Below are positions 1 through 12,539 of a DNA stretch of 64,000 bases, piece by piece. The position numbers and the translations under genes are program-made. The notes beneath the pieces are model-generated. The model was given only the letters and a program-made list of their open reading frames with translations, did not search any database and was not told the DNA's origin. Positions within the stretch are counted from its first letter, which is position 1. Each line of letters opens with the position of its first letter. This DNA comes from Emydura subglobosa. Its lineage: Eukaryota > Chordata > Testudines > Chelidae. The stretch covers positions 6,068,164 to 6,132,163 of the forward strand of contig ML680053.1 in assembly GCA_007922225.1 (NCBI GenBank). Reading direction: 5' to 3'.

Positions 1-453
1 TTGTAACACACACTCAGTTACACCAACTCTAGGATGTCAGAGCCAGAAAGAGATTCTATAAAAGGCTCTTTGGTGCGCCACGACTTATTCTCCACCAATG
101 GCGTCAGTTTGGAACGATCACATTTTTTATAAATCAAAACCCGACTCTTCCAGCTGCCTGGCATCAAAGGATCAAGCTGTGTTCTCGCTGCGTTCACCTC
201 ATCATCAGCAAGGACCATGCTGGAATCAATTGAGCTGGTAATTAGGTAGACCATGCATGAGGCAGAACAGAACATCATGACTGGCTACGCATCTGTCTTG
301 TATCACCAGCATTCTTAGAAGACTGAATGGGATTGTTTGACAGGATGCTAAGCAGATGTGATTTGGAAAGCAAGGAGCAAGGAGATAAGTGCAGTAACGA
401 AGTATCCTTATTCCACCCTGGCCTTTTGGTTCATAAGCAGGGAAGGAGCAATG

Positions 454-560
454 TTTAGTGACTAGAGCACTGGATGGGTGTCAGAAGAGTGGCTGTTTTA
501 TTCTGGGCTCTGCCATTAACAAGGGGTGTGACCTGGGCAAATCACTTTAGCCGTTCTTGG
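454..560 (+). repeat. MIR/CORE-like SINE relic
   Basis: Contains agcactggatgggtgtcaga and ctgggctctgccattaacaa ... gtgacctgggcaaatcact, the diagnostic order of MIR-type SINEs. Confidence 0.65.
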
Positions 561-721
561 TATGTATTCACTGCAGAGTTAGCTCAGGTGTGAGCAGCTG
601 TTACTGTAGCCTCACTGGTGCTACACTCAACTGTGCGTGTCTGGGGGGCGCAGCCCCTGGTTCTTTGTGCTATTCCCATTCAATTGTGGGAGAATTTGTC
701 TGTCCTTCAGGGAGAACTGTG

Positions 722-1848
722 GGAATTGATATGGTCTCTCACAGTATTCTTATCAGCAAGTTAAAGAAGTATGGGTTGGATGAATGGACTATAAAATGGA
801 TAGAGAACTGGCTAGAGCATAGGGTTCAATGAGTAGTGATCAATGGCTCCGTGTCTAGCTGGCAGCTGGTCACAAGCGGAGTGCCCCAGGGGTCAGTCCT
901 GGGGCCGGTTTTGTTCAACATCTTCATCAATGATCTGGAGGATGGGGTAGATTGCACCCTCAGCAAGTTTGCGGATGATACTAAGCTGGGGGGAGTGGTA
1001 GATACCCTGGAAGGTAGGGATAGGATACAGAAGGACCTAAACAAACTGGAGGATTGGGCCAAAAGAAATCTGATGAGGTTCAACAAGGACAAGTGCACAG
1101 TCCTGCACTTTGGACAGAAATATCCCATGCACAGCTACAGACTGGGGACCGACAAGTTAGGCAGCAGTTCTGCAGAAAAAGACCTGGGGGTAGCAGTGGA
1201 TAAAAAGCTGGATATGAGTCAGCAGTGTGCCCTGGTTGTCAAGAAGGCTAATAGCATATTGGGCTGCATTAGTAGAAGCATTGCCAGCAGATCGCGGGAA
1301 GTGATTATTCCCCTCTATTCGGCATTGGTGAGGCCGCATTTGGAGTATTGTGTCCAGTTTTGGGCCCCCCACTACAACAAGGATGTGGACAAGTTGGAGA
1401 GAGTCCAGCGGAGGGCAACCAAAATGATGAGGGGGCTGGAGCACAAGACTTATGAGGAGAGGCTGAGGGAACTAAGCTTGTTTAGTCTGCAGAAGAGAAG
1501 AATGAGGGAGGATTTGATAGCAGCCTTTAACTACCTGAAAGGGGGTTCCAGGGAGGATGGGGCTAGGCTGTTCTCGGTGGTGGCAGATGACAGAACAAGG
1601 AGCAACGGTCTCAAGTTGCAGGGGGGTTGGTCTAGGTTGGACATTAGGAAAAAGTTTTTCACTAGGAGGGTGGTGAAGCACTGGAATGGGTTACCTAGGG
1701 AGGTGGTGGAATCTCCATCTTTAGAGGTTTTTAAGCTGCGGCTTGACAAAGCCCTGGCTGAGATGATATAGCTGAGGTTAGTCCTGCTCTGAGCAGGGGG
1801 TTGGACTAGATGACCTCCTGAGGTCCCTTCCAACTCTGTGATTCTAAG
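722..1848 (+). mobile_element. CR1 LINE, 5'-truncated, reverse transcriptase ORF nearly intact
   Basis: CR1 non-LTR retrotransposon fragment covering the second half of the reverse transcriptase and the 3' tail. From about 725 the frame reads VSHSILISKLKKYGLDEW, then after a single in-frame TGA (830-832) [29 protein letters not shown] and [10 protein letters not shown]. The FADD motif is the polymerase active-site box. The frame then runs through [14 protein letters not shown] and [13 protein letters not shown] to a stop after 1771. The tail ends gtgattctaag, the CR1-type 3' terminus. The first part of ORF2 (endonuclease) and ORF1 are missing, which is the usual 5' truncation. One nonsense codon in over 340 codons suggests a fairly young insertion. 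It is not autonomous. Confidence 0.93.
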
Positions 1849-3263
1849 GCACCGGAGGACTCGCAGCACGTGAATTACGCAGCCTCACTGCGAAGTGGGC
1901 AGGTTCCAGTTGGACTTAAAGCTGAGTCCAGGTTCTCTCCCATCTGGGTAAACCAGCCTCGACTTAAAGCACCTCCGTACCCAGGTGAAAGGCTTGTGTT
2001 GGTGTGCACAGTAAGGGGATTTGGGCTAAAGCCTGAATAACAGCCTGGGCTAACTCTGAGGTGAAGACGTACCCTTCACCTCTCTTTCTCCACCTGTAAA
2101 ATGCAGGTAACGATCCTGACCCACTCACAGGAGTGCGCTGCAGATCAGTGTTTGTGAGATTGCCTGGGGACAGGTGCTCTAGAAAAGCCAAAGCGTTCTT
2201 GTCATGGTTGCCAGCACAAATGTGTCATTATTCCTTTCTTGGAGAACTCTGAGATTGCGAAGTGTATTGGATTCTGCCAAATGGGGTGGTGGAGTTTTGT
2301 TTTTTGTTTTTTTTGGTTTTTTTTGCAGTGGACAAATGTGTTCCAGAGACCAAGCCGTGTGACTTCCAAACAGTTTTGATTTATGACGCAGAGGAGATTT
2401 GAAGAGCACAGCTCCGCAAAGGTGCCCAGCCAGCATGTTATGTATTTGATGCTGGGTGGCTCAAAGCAGCGTAAAGAGAGGTTTGACCCAGTGTAGTCAG
2501 CAGGGTGTGCTGCATCCTGAGATGAGGCTACTGCTGGGGGCTTAGACTGAAACAGGCGTCTTCGTCAGAAGATAGTAGGAGGCTTCTGAATGGGACCCAT
2601 TGCATAGTGCCCACACCTAGGAAGGGTAATCGGTGGTGGCAACTGAATTGTGACCTCTGAATTGTGACCTCTGGCTCATAAAAGGAAGAGCCCCTGTTCC
2701 GTAAGCTGCAAGGGCTAGCTCTGTTAGCTACGGCTGTGGCAGACTGTTCAACCTCCAATGTGTCCCAGCTACCGCTGGAGGGGACTACACCATGTTGACT
2801 GGATGTGAGCCATGCACGCATTGCTCTAATTCTACCACAAGCCATATTGCTCTAAAGCTACTCCAAGCCTTGCCCTGCGGTAACCCCCTCGCAGAAGTGT
2901 GTTCAATTGCAAGACTTTGGCATTTTGGAAAGAACAGCACACAGTGCCTAAACAGCTCCTGTCATAGTGAGTAAAGCCAGAAGCTGAGACAACTTGTCAG
3001 AGGCACTGAAATACTCTTTCAACATCTGTATGTGTGTGGGGGAGGGGGAGCAATTCATCGCTACAGACAGCAGCACCCCAAACGCTGGAAGGATGATGAA
3101 GTGCACCCACTGTGTGTTTGGTACTTGCAAGGCAGGATCTTGGAAGTCTGGTCTCTTGTTTTGTGCCCACAAATGGAGATCGTGAATACTTCCAGATGCA
3201 AAACTGTGCCTGTCGTTAGCAGATAAAAAATATATCGAGGTTTGGTTAAATACCGGCTGATGG
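1849..3263. other. Intergenic, no gene seen
   Basis: Contains a small SINE-like piece (2060-2145), a T-rich patch near 2295-2325 and a direct 14-bp duplication (tgaattgtgacctc) near 2643-2670. No exon or ORF with family character. Confidence 0.6.
2060..2145 (+). repeat. Possible SINE 3' fragment
   Basis: Contains cacctctctttctccacctg taaaatgcaggtaacgatcc, like the 'ctcatctgtaaaatgggg' part of MIR. Confidence 0.35.
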
Positions 3264-3712
3264 GGAGCCAGCATGGTCTGAGGTATAGGGCATTGGGCGG
3301 GGAGTCAGGAGACCTGAGTTCTATGGTGGTGTGTGATCAGAGGGTTAGGAAACACTAGCAGTGCTACAGCGGTGCAGCTGCACTGTGAACATGCTTTAAA
3401 CCGATGATGCGGTGAGCGCATGAAGTTGCTTTAAGCACTGCAGCTGCACGGGTGAAGATGCTTTATGCAAGAGGCGGTAGCTGTGTTGGGGGGAGAAGCT
3501 CTCCCTGGCGCTTAGGTTGGTTTAACGTTCTTCGCTTATTCACGCCCCTGAGCGACCCAAATTATACCAATACAAGTGGTAGTGTGTACAAGCTCCTTAG
3601 AGAACTCACTTCACTTCTCTGCACTTCTGTTTCCTTGTCTGTAGAATGGGGATCACTGACCTCTTGTGTAAAGCGTTTTGAGGTCTACAGATGAAGAGTG
3701 CTATAGGAGAGC
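3264..3712 (+). repeat. MIR-like SINE relic, split by a MITE
   Basis: Left half (3264-3342): gggcggggagtcaggagacc tgagttctatgg. Right half (3591-3712): tgtttccttgtctgtagaat gggg, then agcgttttgaggtctacaga tgaagagtgctatagg. Both belong to one SINE interrupted at about 3343-3590. Confidence 0.65.
3343..3590. mobile_element. MITE inserted inside a SINE relic
   Basis: Contains gcggtagctgtgttgggggg, agaagctctccctggcgctt and cacgcccctgagcgaccc, matching the MITE at 13722-14000. It splits a MIR-like SINE, whose halves flank it. The ends are eroded. Confidence 0.65.
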
Positions 3713-5589
3713 AACGGGTTACTCTTGCTGATTTCTATCTATTAAGGAACAGGCCTTTAGAAGTCCCTTACAATACTCAGAGCAGGCATGTGACTTCTGC
3801 AAGAAGCAAATCTTCCTGGGGAAAGGGAATGGAGGAAAACCAGCATTTCCAATTGAACGAATGCCAAGCTGATCTGGATGCGGCACATGTGCGACCCTGC
3901 TGTAAACGGGAGATCTCCGTCATTGCTCAGCAAGCTGCACTCCGTCTCCTCCAGCTCGTTTGTCTGGGAGCAGATAAGCAGCAAGCATTGCCGACTTGGC
4001 AGCTGTGCACCTTTGTCGGATGGAGGCCAGTGTGACTGGTTAGGCAGCTGGTGTGCTGTGCCCACTGTTTGTTTTGCTAATCAGAATGGTCTCATGGTTA
4101 CCCCGTGCTCCTCCAGTTGTCTCTCAGGCTTAGGGACAGCTCATGGCCCCGCTTGTCTGGCTACATACGGTGATCAGGGGGCATAAGATGTCCCCTTACT
4201 ACCCTGCACTGGCTACCCATACCACCTTTCACAGCATGGGAGGGGAAGTAGTGTCTGCAGAGCAGCTATGTGGGAAGGGACAGGGAATGGGAGGAGCCTT
4301 GATCCAATGCTGGTGTAGTGCTTAGCATAGCTGTGCTGGTGCTTTGGCTATGCTGGTGTAGACCTGGCAGAGTTTACTCCCTCTGTGGGGCAACTGAGAG
4401 GCAGATTGTCTGGGCTGCTGCCTGGGTATTGTCATGGCCTAGCTCTTGGAGAGTCAGCTTTTTGGGGCAGGGTCCATTGTCCTCTTGGGTGAACCCTGCC
4501 TAGCGCAACAAGAGATTGGTCCTTGACGGAGGCCTCTCGCCGCTTCCACACTACAGACAATATCACTAGATTACCCAGCCTCGTTCATTGTTGTCTTCAT
4601 CCATAGCGGCTGTCCTTAATCCAGCCACGCTTCTCTCTCTGTTCCCACGGTCTGATCCTAGATCAAAGCCCAGGAGCCTTCCCCAGCTGCTACCAAATGT
4701 AAATGGTTTGTAATTTTGGAGATTGTGTAGAGACATGTGCTACCTTGTTAAGCCACATTAACCAATACCTATTGTTCAGGGCTTTCCCCAGGCCTGGAGA
4801 GCATGTGTACAGCTGCTAAAGCATATCCAGTTTTCACTCTGTCCCCATTTGCGCTCTAAGATCCATCATGGCTGTCGTTGTCTGACCCAAATACTCCTCA
4901 GTAGATGTCTGCTTTCCCTCAGCTCCTAGTTTAGATAATAAAACAACGCAACCTTATTGGTAGGTGACTCTGTACTACTCAGGGACTCAGCCACAGGGCA
5001 CAGAGCTAATTCCTGCTTCTGGTAGGCCAGCACCTTTTGAAAACCTAGAAAAGGCAAACAGAAGAAAGCAGTTCACTATCAGTGCTGTTGCTTAATCCTT
5101 AGTCTCCAATTCCTGCTATCAGCACATCCATGACATTTTTGTCATGTTGCAGAACAGAAGATAACATAATCCTTAATCCCACAGACAATTTTGACCCCTC
5201 TGCAGTGCTAAGCCATTTTTTAAGCCATGCTTATTGCATCAAATAAATCACAGCTGGTAATATTCTTCTTTGGTTCCTTATTTCCTCAGCCCCAAACCAA
5301 GCCCTGTGTTTTCTGCTGGTTTTATTTTCTGAAGCTATTTTCATTTTTTTTAAATATCCTTTAATGTGGCCATGATAATGTGGCTTGCTGGACATCAGAA
5401 AATACCATGCTACATCCTTCCCTCTACGACACAGTGCTGATTTATGGGTAAGACGGATTACCGTGGCAGCCCAAAAAGTAATGGTTACATGCAGTATAAA
5501 ATTGGTTCCAGATAGCTGTGGATTTATCAGAGCAGCTAACATGCACACACTCAAGAAAATTGGGCCAAATTTTTCTCTGTTACATACAG
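3713..5589. other. Intergenic, no gene seen
   Basis: Short open frames only. ggggcagggtccattgtcctc at about 4463 is a faint match to the dispersed-repeat family. Nothing else identified. Confidence 0.55.
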
Positions 5590-6221
5590 TAACTCTACTC
5601 TATCCAGCTCAAAAAAGATCTATTAGAATTGGAAAAGGTGCAGAAAAGAACAACTAAAATGATTAGGGGTATGGAAAAGCTTCCATCCGAAGAGAGATTA
5701 ATAAGACTGTGACTTTTCAGCCTGGAAAAGAGATGACGAAGGGGGAGGGTGCATGATAGAGGTCTATAAAATCATGACTAATGTGGACAAATTAAATTAT
5801 TTACTCCTTCTCATAACACAAAAATGAAATTTTTCACCAAATGGAATGAAATTGAAAAATGGAACCAAATGAAATTAATAGGTAACAGGTTTAAAATGAA
5901 CAAAAGGAAGTATTTCTTCACACAATGCACAGTCAACCTGTGGAACTCCTTGCCAGAGGATGTTGTGAAGACCAAGGCTATAATGGGGTTCAAAAAAGAA
6001 CTAGATAAGTTCCTGGAGGACAAGTCCATCAATGGCTATTAGCCAGGATAGGCAGGGATTGCTGTTTGCCAGAGGCTGGGAGTGGCCAACGGGATGGATC
6101 ACTTGTTGATTGCCTGTTCTATTCATTCTCTCTGAAGCACCTGGCATTGGCCACTATCAGAAGACAGGATACTGGACTAGATGGACCATTGGTCTGACCC
6201 AGTATGGCCATTCTTATGTTA
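5590..6221 (+). mobile_element. CR1-family LINE 3' fragment
   Basis: Decayed 3' end of a second CR1 lineage. The translation still shows KRKYFFTQCTVNLWNSLPED and KKELDKFLEDKSINGY, the C-terminus of CR1 ORF2. The non-coding tail reads ggacaggatactgg-like sequence through ggtctgacccagtatggcc to attcttatgtt, the reptile tail. Stops and deletions break the frame between 5700 and 5830. Confidence 0.88.
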
Positions 6222-6493
6222 AGTTGCTTTGGTTTTAATACTAATGAAACTGAGCTTGGCATCTGGCCCAATGGCTGTAGCCATTTAGGCGTTATAAAGA
6301 TTACCTGTGCCCTTGTGAGCACTGATTTTGCTCTTTGTACTAAAAGCACATGACAATAAATAGATTTATAAAAATCCTTCAAACTCTCAGTGGCTGGATT
6401 ACTTACAAGCGCCCACAAAAACGAACTTTCTGGGATTAGGGTGTGGTACAGTGAAAATGTTTTAGCACGTACCCTGCAAACTTCAGAGGGGCA

Positions 6494-6570
6494 CCGTTTT
6501 CAAAAGTGCCTATATGCTTTAGGAGCCTAATTCTCATTGAAAGTCAACAGGACGTAGGTTTTTCAGTCAC
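6494..6570. repeat. Decayed palindromic element
   Basis: gttttcaaaagtgcctatat and ctttaggagcctaattctca match the left half of the same family. The right arm is eroded. Confidence 0.4.
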
Positions 6571-7041
6571 GCACAGTATGTCTGCACTGCAGTCAGAGGT
6601 GAGATTGCAGAGCAGGTAGCTAGCTTTAATCAGGCTAACATGGATAAAAATGGCAGTGAAGAAGTGAACGGCATGATCTTCCGAGTGGTCCATACAAGCC
6701 TGCCAGGGACTCTGGGTACATATGAGCAGTGCGAGCTTTAGGTACTTTTTGAAAATTTTACACAGGATCAGACTGTGGTTGGCCCTTGGGTGGGTACATG
6801 AAGTGCAGAGCGTGTCAGGAGCCTAGAGACCTATGCAAAGAGCAGGCCCAGTTACAGGCCTTGTGTTTTCCTGCCGCTATTGCAACTATTGCAGCACGGC
6901 CAACCCCAAGCATGAAAACAACCATGAGGTTTTAAAAATAAATAAAGGTAGGACTCAGCCATTGATCTTCAGTTTTCTGAGCCTTTAGGATTGCTTGAGT
7001 CAAGTTTTTACGCTTTTCTCTGCAACCACGAAACTCCCCCC

Positions 7042-7045
<4 letters not shown>

Positions 7046-7081
<36 letters not shown>
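7046..7081. repeat. Poly-T tract, 36 T
   Basis: Uninterrupted T homopolymer. Confidence 0.95.
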
Positions 7082-7087
<6 letters not shown>

Positions 7088-7315
7088 GTGTAACCCTTCT
7101 GCCAGACCGAATTGGCAGCAGCAAGGGCGGGGTTCTATATCTAGGGGTCCCTGTCAATGATACCACACCAAACCGGCTCGAGCTCCCACCCAGGTTGCCA
7201 GGGGAAGGTGGTGGTGTGGAATTAATCCATGGCAGGCCCAGATGAAACTTCCTTCTGTTAAGGCAGGTGGTAGCGAGATGTCTCACAACCATGGCACCCC
7301 TGGGGAGTGTCACAC
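7046..7315 (-). mobile_element. Possible poly(A)-tailed retroposon
   Basis: A 36-T run (7046-7081) precedes a GC-rich unit containing ctgccagaccgaattggcag. Read on the minus strand this is a unit with a poly(A) tail. The family is not recognised. The far edge is a guess. Confidence 0.35.
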
Positions 7316-8199
7316 AGGTGCATAAGTGCTTTGTTCTGTCAGTGCTAGCAACAGTATTTCCAATGCACTAATAACTTCACAGAACCTCCACAATGTGCAA
7401 CTGGCATCACATGATTGTGTTGTTGCTACTCTCAGCCTCCCTCCCTCCTTGCTCTAGCGTTTGTAATCACCCAGTGGCCCAGTATGACTCATCTCACCAT
7501 AGGCTGTCAGCCTTTCAAGGCAGAGACTATAGAACAGTCTCTAATCTGTTATACCGGTGCAAATCCAGAGTGTCTCCAGGAGCTTCAGTGTCTCTGGATT
7601 TACACCACTGTGGGGTCAGAATCAGGCTTTTTGTCTGGTTTATTTGTTCAGGTCCATGCATAATTCTGGCACTAACTCACTTGTAAGATCATAAAAGCAT
7701 GGTATTAATAACAATTTTAATTCTAGCCAATGCCTCTCCCCTATACTTCGCACACAAGCATTGCACAGGTCCTTGAGGACTGCACCGTTTAAAACAATCA
7801 CAATAATGACAAGATAAAAGAGACTCAATTACACAGTTATCAAATATAACCGAGGAGGTAGATTCAAAACAGCTCTGGAAGAGAGGTGATTATTTCACAT
7901 GCAGTTAGTGTTGCTGTTAGACAGCTACTGGATAAACTGCCTCCCAAATCCCTTAAATGCTGAAATGTTAATGTTCGGTAATTTCTGATGCTTATGACAG
8001 CAGAAATTTCTCCAACCCTGATTACCCGATGTGGCTGGCTGCTCTTCAGACTTACCAAAAAAAAAAGCCCAAGATTTTAACTGCGTTGAATTAGGAACTG
8101 ATTCCTTGCATACCCCAAACTTCCATCAAAGTCAATTAGGTGTTACTGTAAGACACATTACAGAGGTCACAACGGAGATCAGGGCCCCACGTGCTAAAC

Positions 8200-8294
8200 A
8201 CTGCACCTACATATCACCATGCTTCAACGCAGGACAATGGAGTAGCAGATCTGTTGCAGGCCCTTCCAGCCTGACATTACTATGATTCTATTGC
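8200..8294 (+). mobile_element. CR1 3' tail relic
   Basis: Short segment ending cccttccagcctgacattac then tatgattctat, close to the CR1 3' terminus. The rest of the element is not recognisable. Confidence 0.55.
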
Positions 8295-8329
8295 CAGAGT
8301 CAGTCCCTGCGCTAAAAAGTGTGCAGTCT

Positions 8330-8440
8330 ATATAGACAACAGAAATATTATTATCCCTAAGTGACAGAGGGGGAGTTGAGGCATAGAATTTAAGTAACTT
8401 GCCCAAGGCCTCACAAGATGTTTGTGGCATAGGTGAGAAC
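8330..8440 (-). repeat. MIR-like SINE relic
   Basis: The plus strand reads attattatccctaagtgaca and gtaacttgcccaaggcctca, the antisense of the MIR core. Confidence 0.55.
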
Positions 8441-10139
8441 AAAATAAGTTCAGTGTTTTAGCCATAAAACTATCCTTCCTGCTCTCAGTTAAACTGCGGT
8501 GGCTTACTGTACCAAATCGGATGGTTTCACTTTCACTTTGCCCTGCCTCGCCCTCTCCCCCAGCTGTTTCCTGTGCTTTGCCTGTGGCCTAGCATGTAGG
8601 TTTTAAACAGTACATTCTTTGGCTCAGGGACTCTCTTTGTGTGCATACCGCACCTCTCACAGTGACAGCAAAAGTGGAGTATTGCCAGCATAAGCTGCTT
8701 CCACACCAGAAGCGCTTTGCCAATCCAGTATAGCTACACAAGCAAAGCCTTCTAAGTATAGCCCTGCCTTACGCCCCGAAGCGTGAGGATTTGTGACCTT
8801 TCCAGAACTTTTTTTTTTTTGGTTTACTATTCTAACTCTGGCTAGTCTTGTTATCCAGATAAATATCCAAGCCCCTTTGTGAGCATAATTTAAATATAAA
8901 AAATACAATTGCTGAAGCTCTCTTAGTAAATTACCAGCTTCCCCATAATTGAAGCTGGATTCTATACATTCTTTTTTTCAAAAACAACCAGTTTCTTTTG
9001 AAGTGATCCTGCATTTTCAGCTGTCACAACAACAACAAAATAATCCTTCCCAGGGCCATGGGAGATAAGCCATGGTTCCCTATCTCTTTTCAGTGAAAAT
9101 ACCAACAAAGCCCTTTCCTGTATTTCCCCCCATCTCCTTTGGTCTCCTCTTATTAGCCTTATCATTTTTAGTGCCTCCTTTGATATATAATCCCTTTATA
9201 CTGTGCCATGATAAATCAAAATAAAGTGTGCCACTGAGTGATTTTATTGTTATTAAAAGGTCAGCTGTGGGAGGGTTACATGCAGTCGCATTTCACAAAG
9301 AATTCATGGGCAGTGGATAAAAAAGGAGACGCCGCGGTTTTTTAATACATTTAAATGCTATGAAATTCTTAGAGATCTCAGCTCACTTCCTGTCTAGCCA
9401 CAGTCAGTTCTATGTACCACTGAAGCCCTTAATAGGGGTTAATCTCCTTTCATTTCTTTCTTGCCCTCTCCCCCCAACCCTGATCCTCTCTTCTGTGCTG
9501 TGTGGGAAACCTCACAATGGGAAATAATTAGAGCAAGCTGCAAATGTTTTATTTTTCATTAAAATGTTTTTTTTTCTTTTGGGGCAGGGGAAGTTGTGAA
9601 AATCTTTTGAATATTTGAAATTTTGGCAAAAAGTTTTCACAAGCAAATTTCAAAACTGTTTTGCAGTTTCTGATTTGCTCCAGAGTTGACGCCAAGTGTC
9701 ATAACTATTAACCTAGTCTCTAAACCCACGAGTGATGGCGCACAGAGACTGGGTAGAGTTGGTCGATCAGTTACTTTGATGCGCCACCCTCCCCCCATTG
9801 AATCTGGAGGCTAGCGTTGCAGGGATACCCCATGTTGGAGCCATCTGGGGGCCAGGGCTTGCCCTGGAATGGCACTCACCCAGGGTCATGAAACAATCAA
9901 GGACCTTTGTTCGCACCGGGTGGGAGAATACAGAGGAATTCAATAAACAGAATTAAATATCTGCCAGACAGAACAAACCAGCAGCACCAAATGACATTTG
10001 GCTGGTAACTGGGACATTTTGGTTATTGATCAGCATGAATTCCTGGGCACCTCTGCACAGAACACACTCTGGGACAAAACCCAGCTCCAGCCCTGCCCGT
10101 CTGAGGACTCCCGGTCTTCCCACGTGAGAGGTAACTAAC
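8441..10139. other. Intergenic, no gene seen
   Basis: AT-rich, homopolymer-containing sequence. I see no exon, RNA gene or recognisable repeat. Confidence 0.55.
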
Positions 10140-10426
10140 TTAGGCTTTGTCTACACTAGCACTTATGCCAGCAACATTTTCGTCACTGAGGGGTGTGAAA
10201 AAACACCTTCGTGAGCAACGTCAATCTTGCCGGCACAAGTGCTTGTGTGGCCAGCACTATGTTGGCGGGAAGTGCTCTCCCACTAACATAGCTACTGCCG
10301 CTCGTGTAGGTGGGTTTTTTTACGTCGCCAGGAAAGCTCTCTCCCGCCGACATAATGGGGCTACACAAGCACTCTTACAGTGGCACCGATACAGCTGTAC
10401 GTTTTAAGTGTAGATTAGCCCTCAGG
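10140..10426. mobile_element. MITE (DNA transposon remnant), 'gtctacac' family
   Basis: Begins ttaggctttgtctacactag and ends ttttaagtgtagattagccc, giving imperfect terminal inverted repeats around about 287 bp with no coding potential. Internal phrases (ctgaggggtgtgaaaaaaca, gctacacaagcactctta) recur in other copies in the window. Confidence 0.75.
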
Positions 10427-12539
10427 CTTTCTGTAGGCTGTGATGGACCAGGTTCCAGGAGCTTTTCCTGCTCCCTTCAGACCTAGAGCTGCTGTTTTGT
10501 TCTCATACACTTTCCAAGATGGCTCCCACCCCAGTCACTCCTCTAAGGAAATTGATATCAGACTGATTAGTCCTTAAGCTACAGCAGCTCAGCCATGTAT
10601 TGGAGAGACAATACAGGCCCTTCCAGAGCCCATTCCACTACATGCAAGCAAGGTAAATAATGGGAGAATCAAACTGGTATTAAGGCAGGGATATGTTGCA
10701 TCCCTGATAATACTGTACTTATGTAGCACAGGGGCTGTTTGCTCAAAACAGCCATGACACGTGGTATTTGCTCAAAAATGGCTTTGGTGAGCTATTAACA
10801 CTTCATTAATACCTAATGAAAGTCAAATTTAGAGAGTTCCCCAAAGTGGCTGAGAGCGCCGTGGTGCCCATAAATGGAACGATAATGCAGTGCAAATAAG
10901 GCTGCATAACGCAAAGGTTGCAAATTAGCCCATCGTCTAACAAAGGCAACTTAGACTTACTAGAAATGAATTCCCCTGCCCCCAACCTTACATGATTTCT
11001 GTGAAGGAATGATTGCAAGAGTCTAAGCAACAACTACTTGTCATGTTTCTCCTCCTAAAAAACTAGGCTGGAGCAGAAGAGATACACAATGTACACAGAT
11101 CTTGACAGATCCTTCGTCTGCAAGGAATATTAGGGTTTAATCATCACACTAAGTGTTCTGCATCCCTCCTACAGGAAATCCCGTGGAAGGGATGTCTGTT
11201 TTGCATCCTGCCAACCCATTCAGTTAAAACTAGGCCAGACCATGTCCTCTGGTACCACAAAGAAAAAAATGTGAGGGGAATGGGGGTAGAAGTTCATTAT
11301 GATCCCTCCCTCTTCTCCTCCTCAGCCAGTGTTCTGCGTGGTGTATTTATATATTGTCATTTCTTTTAGTATGTAAAGATGGGGGAAAGAACATACCCAT
11401 CCCACCAAAGAAATCAATCCCTCCTTCTTTGAACCAGCCTCTCAAACATGTATCTGAGAAAAGAGGGAGATCTTGCACCATGCTTTAAAGACTCACTGCA
11501 TTGGGCTCTGCTGCATCAGTGCACAAGCTGAGGAATCTCCATTGCAAACACTGAGCACCAGCCCCATGACATTTGAAGTCCCTCTGTGGCAGTACCCTCT
11601 TCCCCAACTGGGGGCCACAGGTGAGTTACCATAACTTCTCCTGCTCAATGGAATCAAGAGTTTTTGCTGATGTTTTGAAGATTTATCAGACACTCATGAC
11701 CCTTGACCATATCCACTAGAAGCCATCAGCCCTAACAGAAGACAGTTGCAGGAAATGAAGGGTTCTCTAACTATCTTGGACAATATGCCAACTCTCTGAA
11801 GATGGCTGTTGGAGGGAAAGAAACTACACAGCACCATGTGAAGAGTCCAGAAAAAGGAGAAGCTCCTGACTGATTGGAATGAAACAGTTCTGGCCATCTG
11901 GTAAAGTTGTTTAGGACACAGGGCATGCTGAGGGAGCAGGGCTGGGGAGGTCTTGGGGAAAGGGAGATGGGAACACAGTAGACGAGGCCCTGGGAGAGGG
12001 CTGAGAAAACCAAAATAACATCTAAAAATTACATAAACCTGAAGACTCCCCCAATCAGGAGATCATCTGAATCAGAGCAGTATGCTATTTGTCCATCCCT
12101 ACTGGATAAATGGCCATTCGTCCCACTGGTCTATTCAGGGGGCCAGGTGGTACATCTTTTCCTCAGTTCGCTTTCTGAGGGCAAGCAGCTGGCTGATATT
12201 CACTTAGGTGTTTAGGGGCAGAGCCATTCCTAGGGTACAGTGAATGGGGGTGACCACCCCGGGCCCAACGCTTTGGGGGGCCCTGTGCTTCGACATCACA
12301 AGAGTTGCCAAGCCCAACCTTAAGAAAGAGCGGAAGTACATCCGAAAATGTGACCAAACCTGTCCAATTTTTTTTATCGCAACAAAGATGGCGGATTTTG
12401 CATTGCCAACTCTGGTCACATGGCGCCAGAAGCCAGAAATTCAGGAAGTGGCCAGGCCCAAAACGCACAAAAACGACCCGCAATGTGGCCGGGAGGTGTG
12501 GCCTCCCTTGGAGATGGACAGCGAGGGAGAGCCAAACCC
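10427..12539. other. Intergenic, no gene seen
   Basis: Nothing recognisable until about 12220, where GC content rises on the approach to the LTR-like element. Confidence 0.5.
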
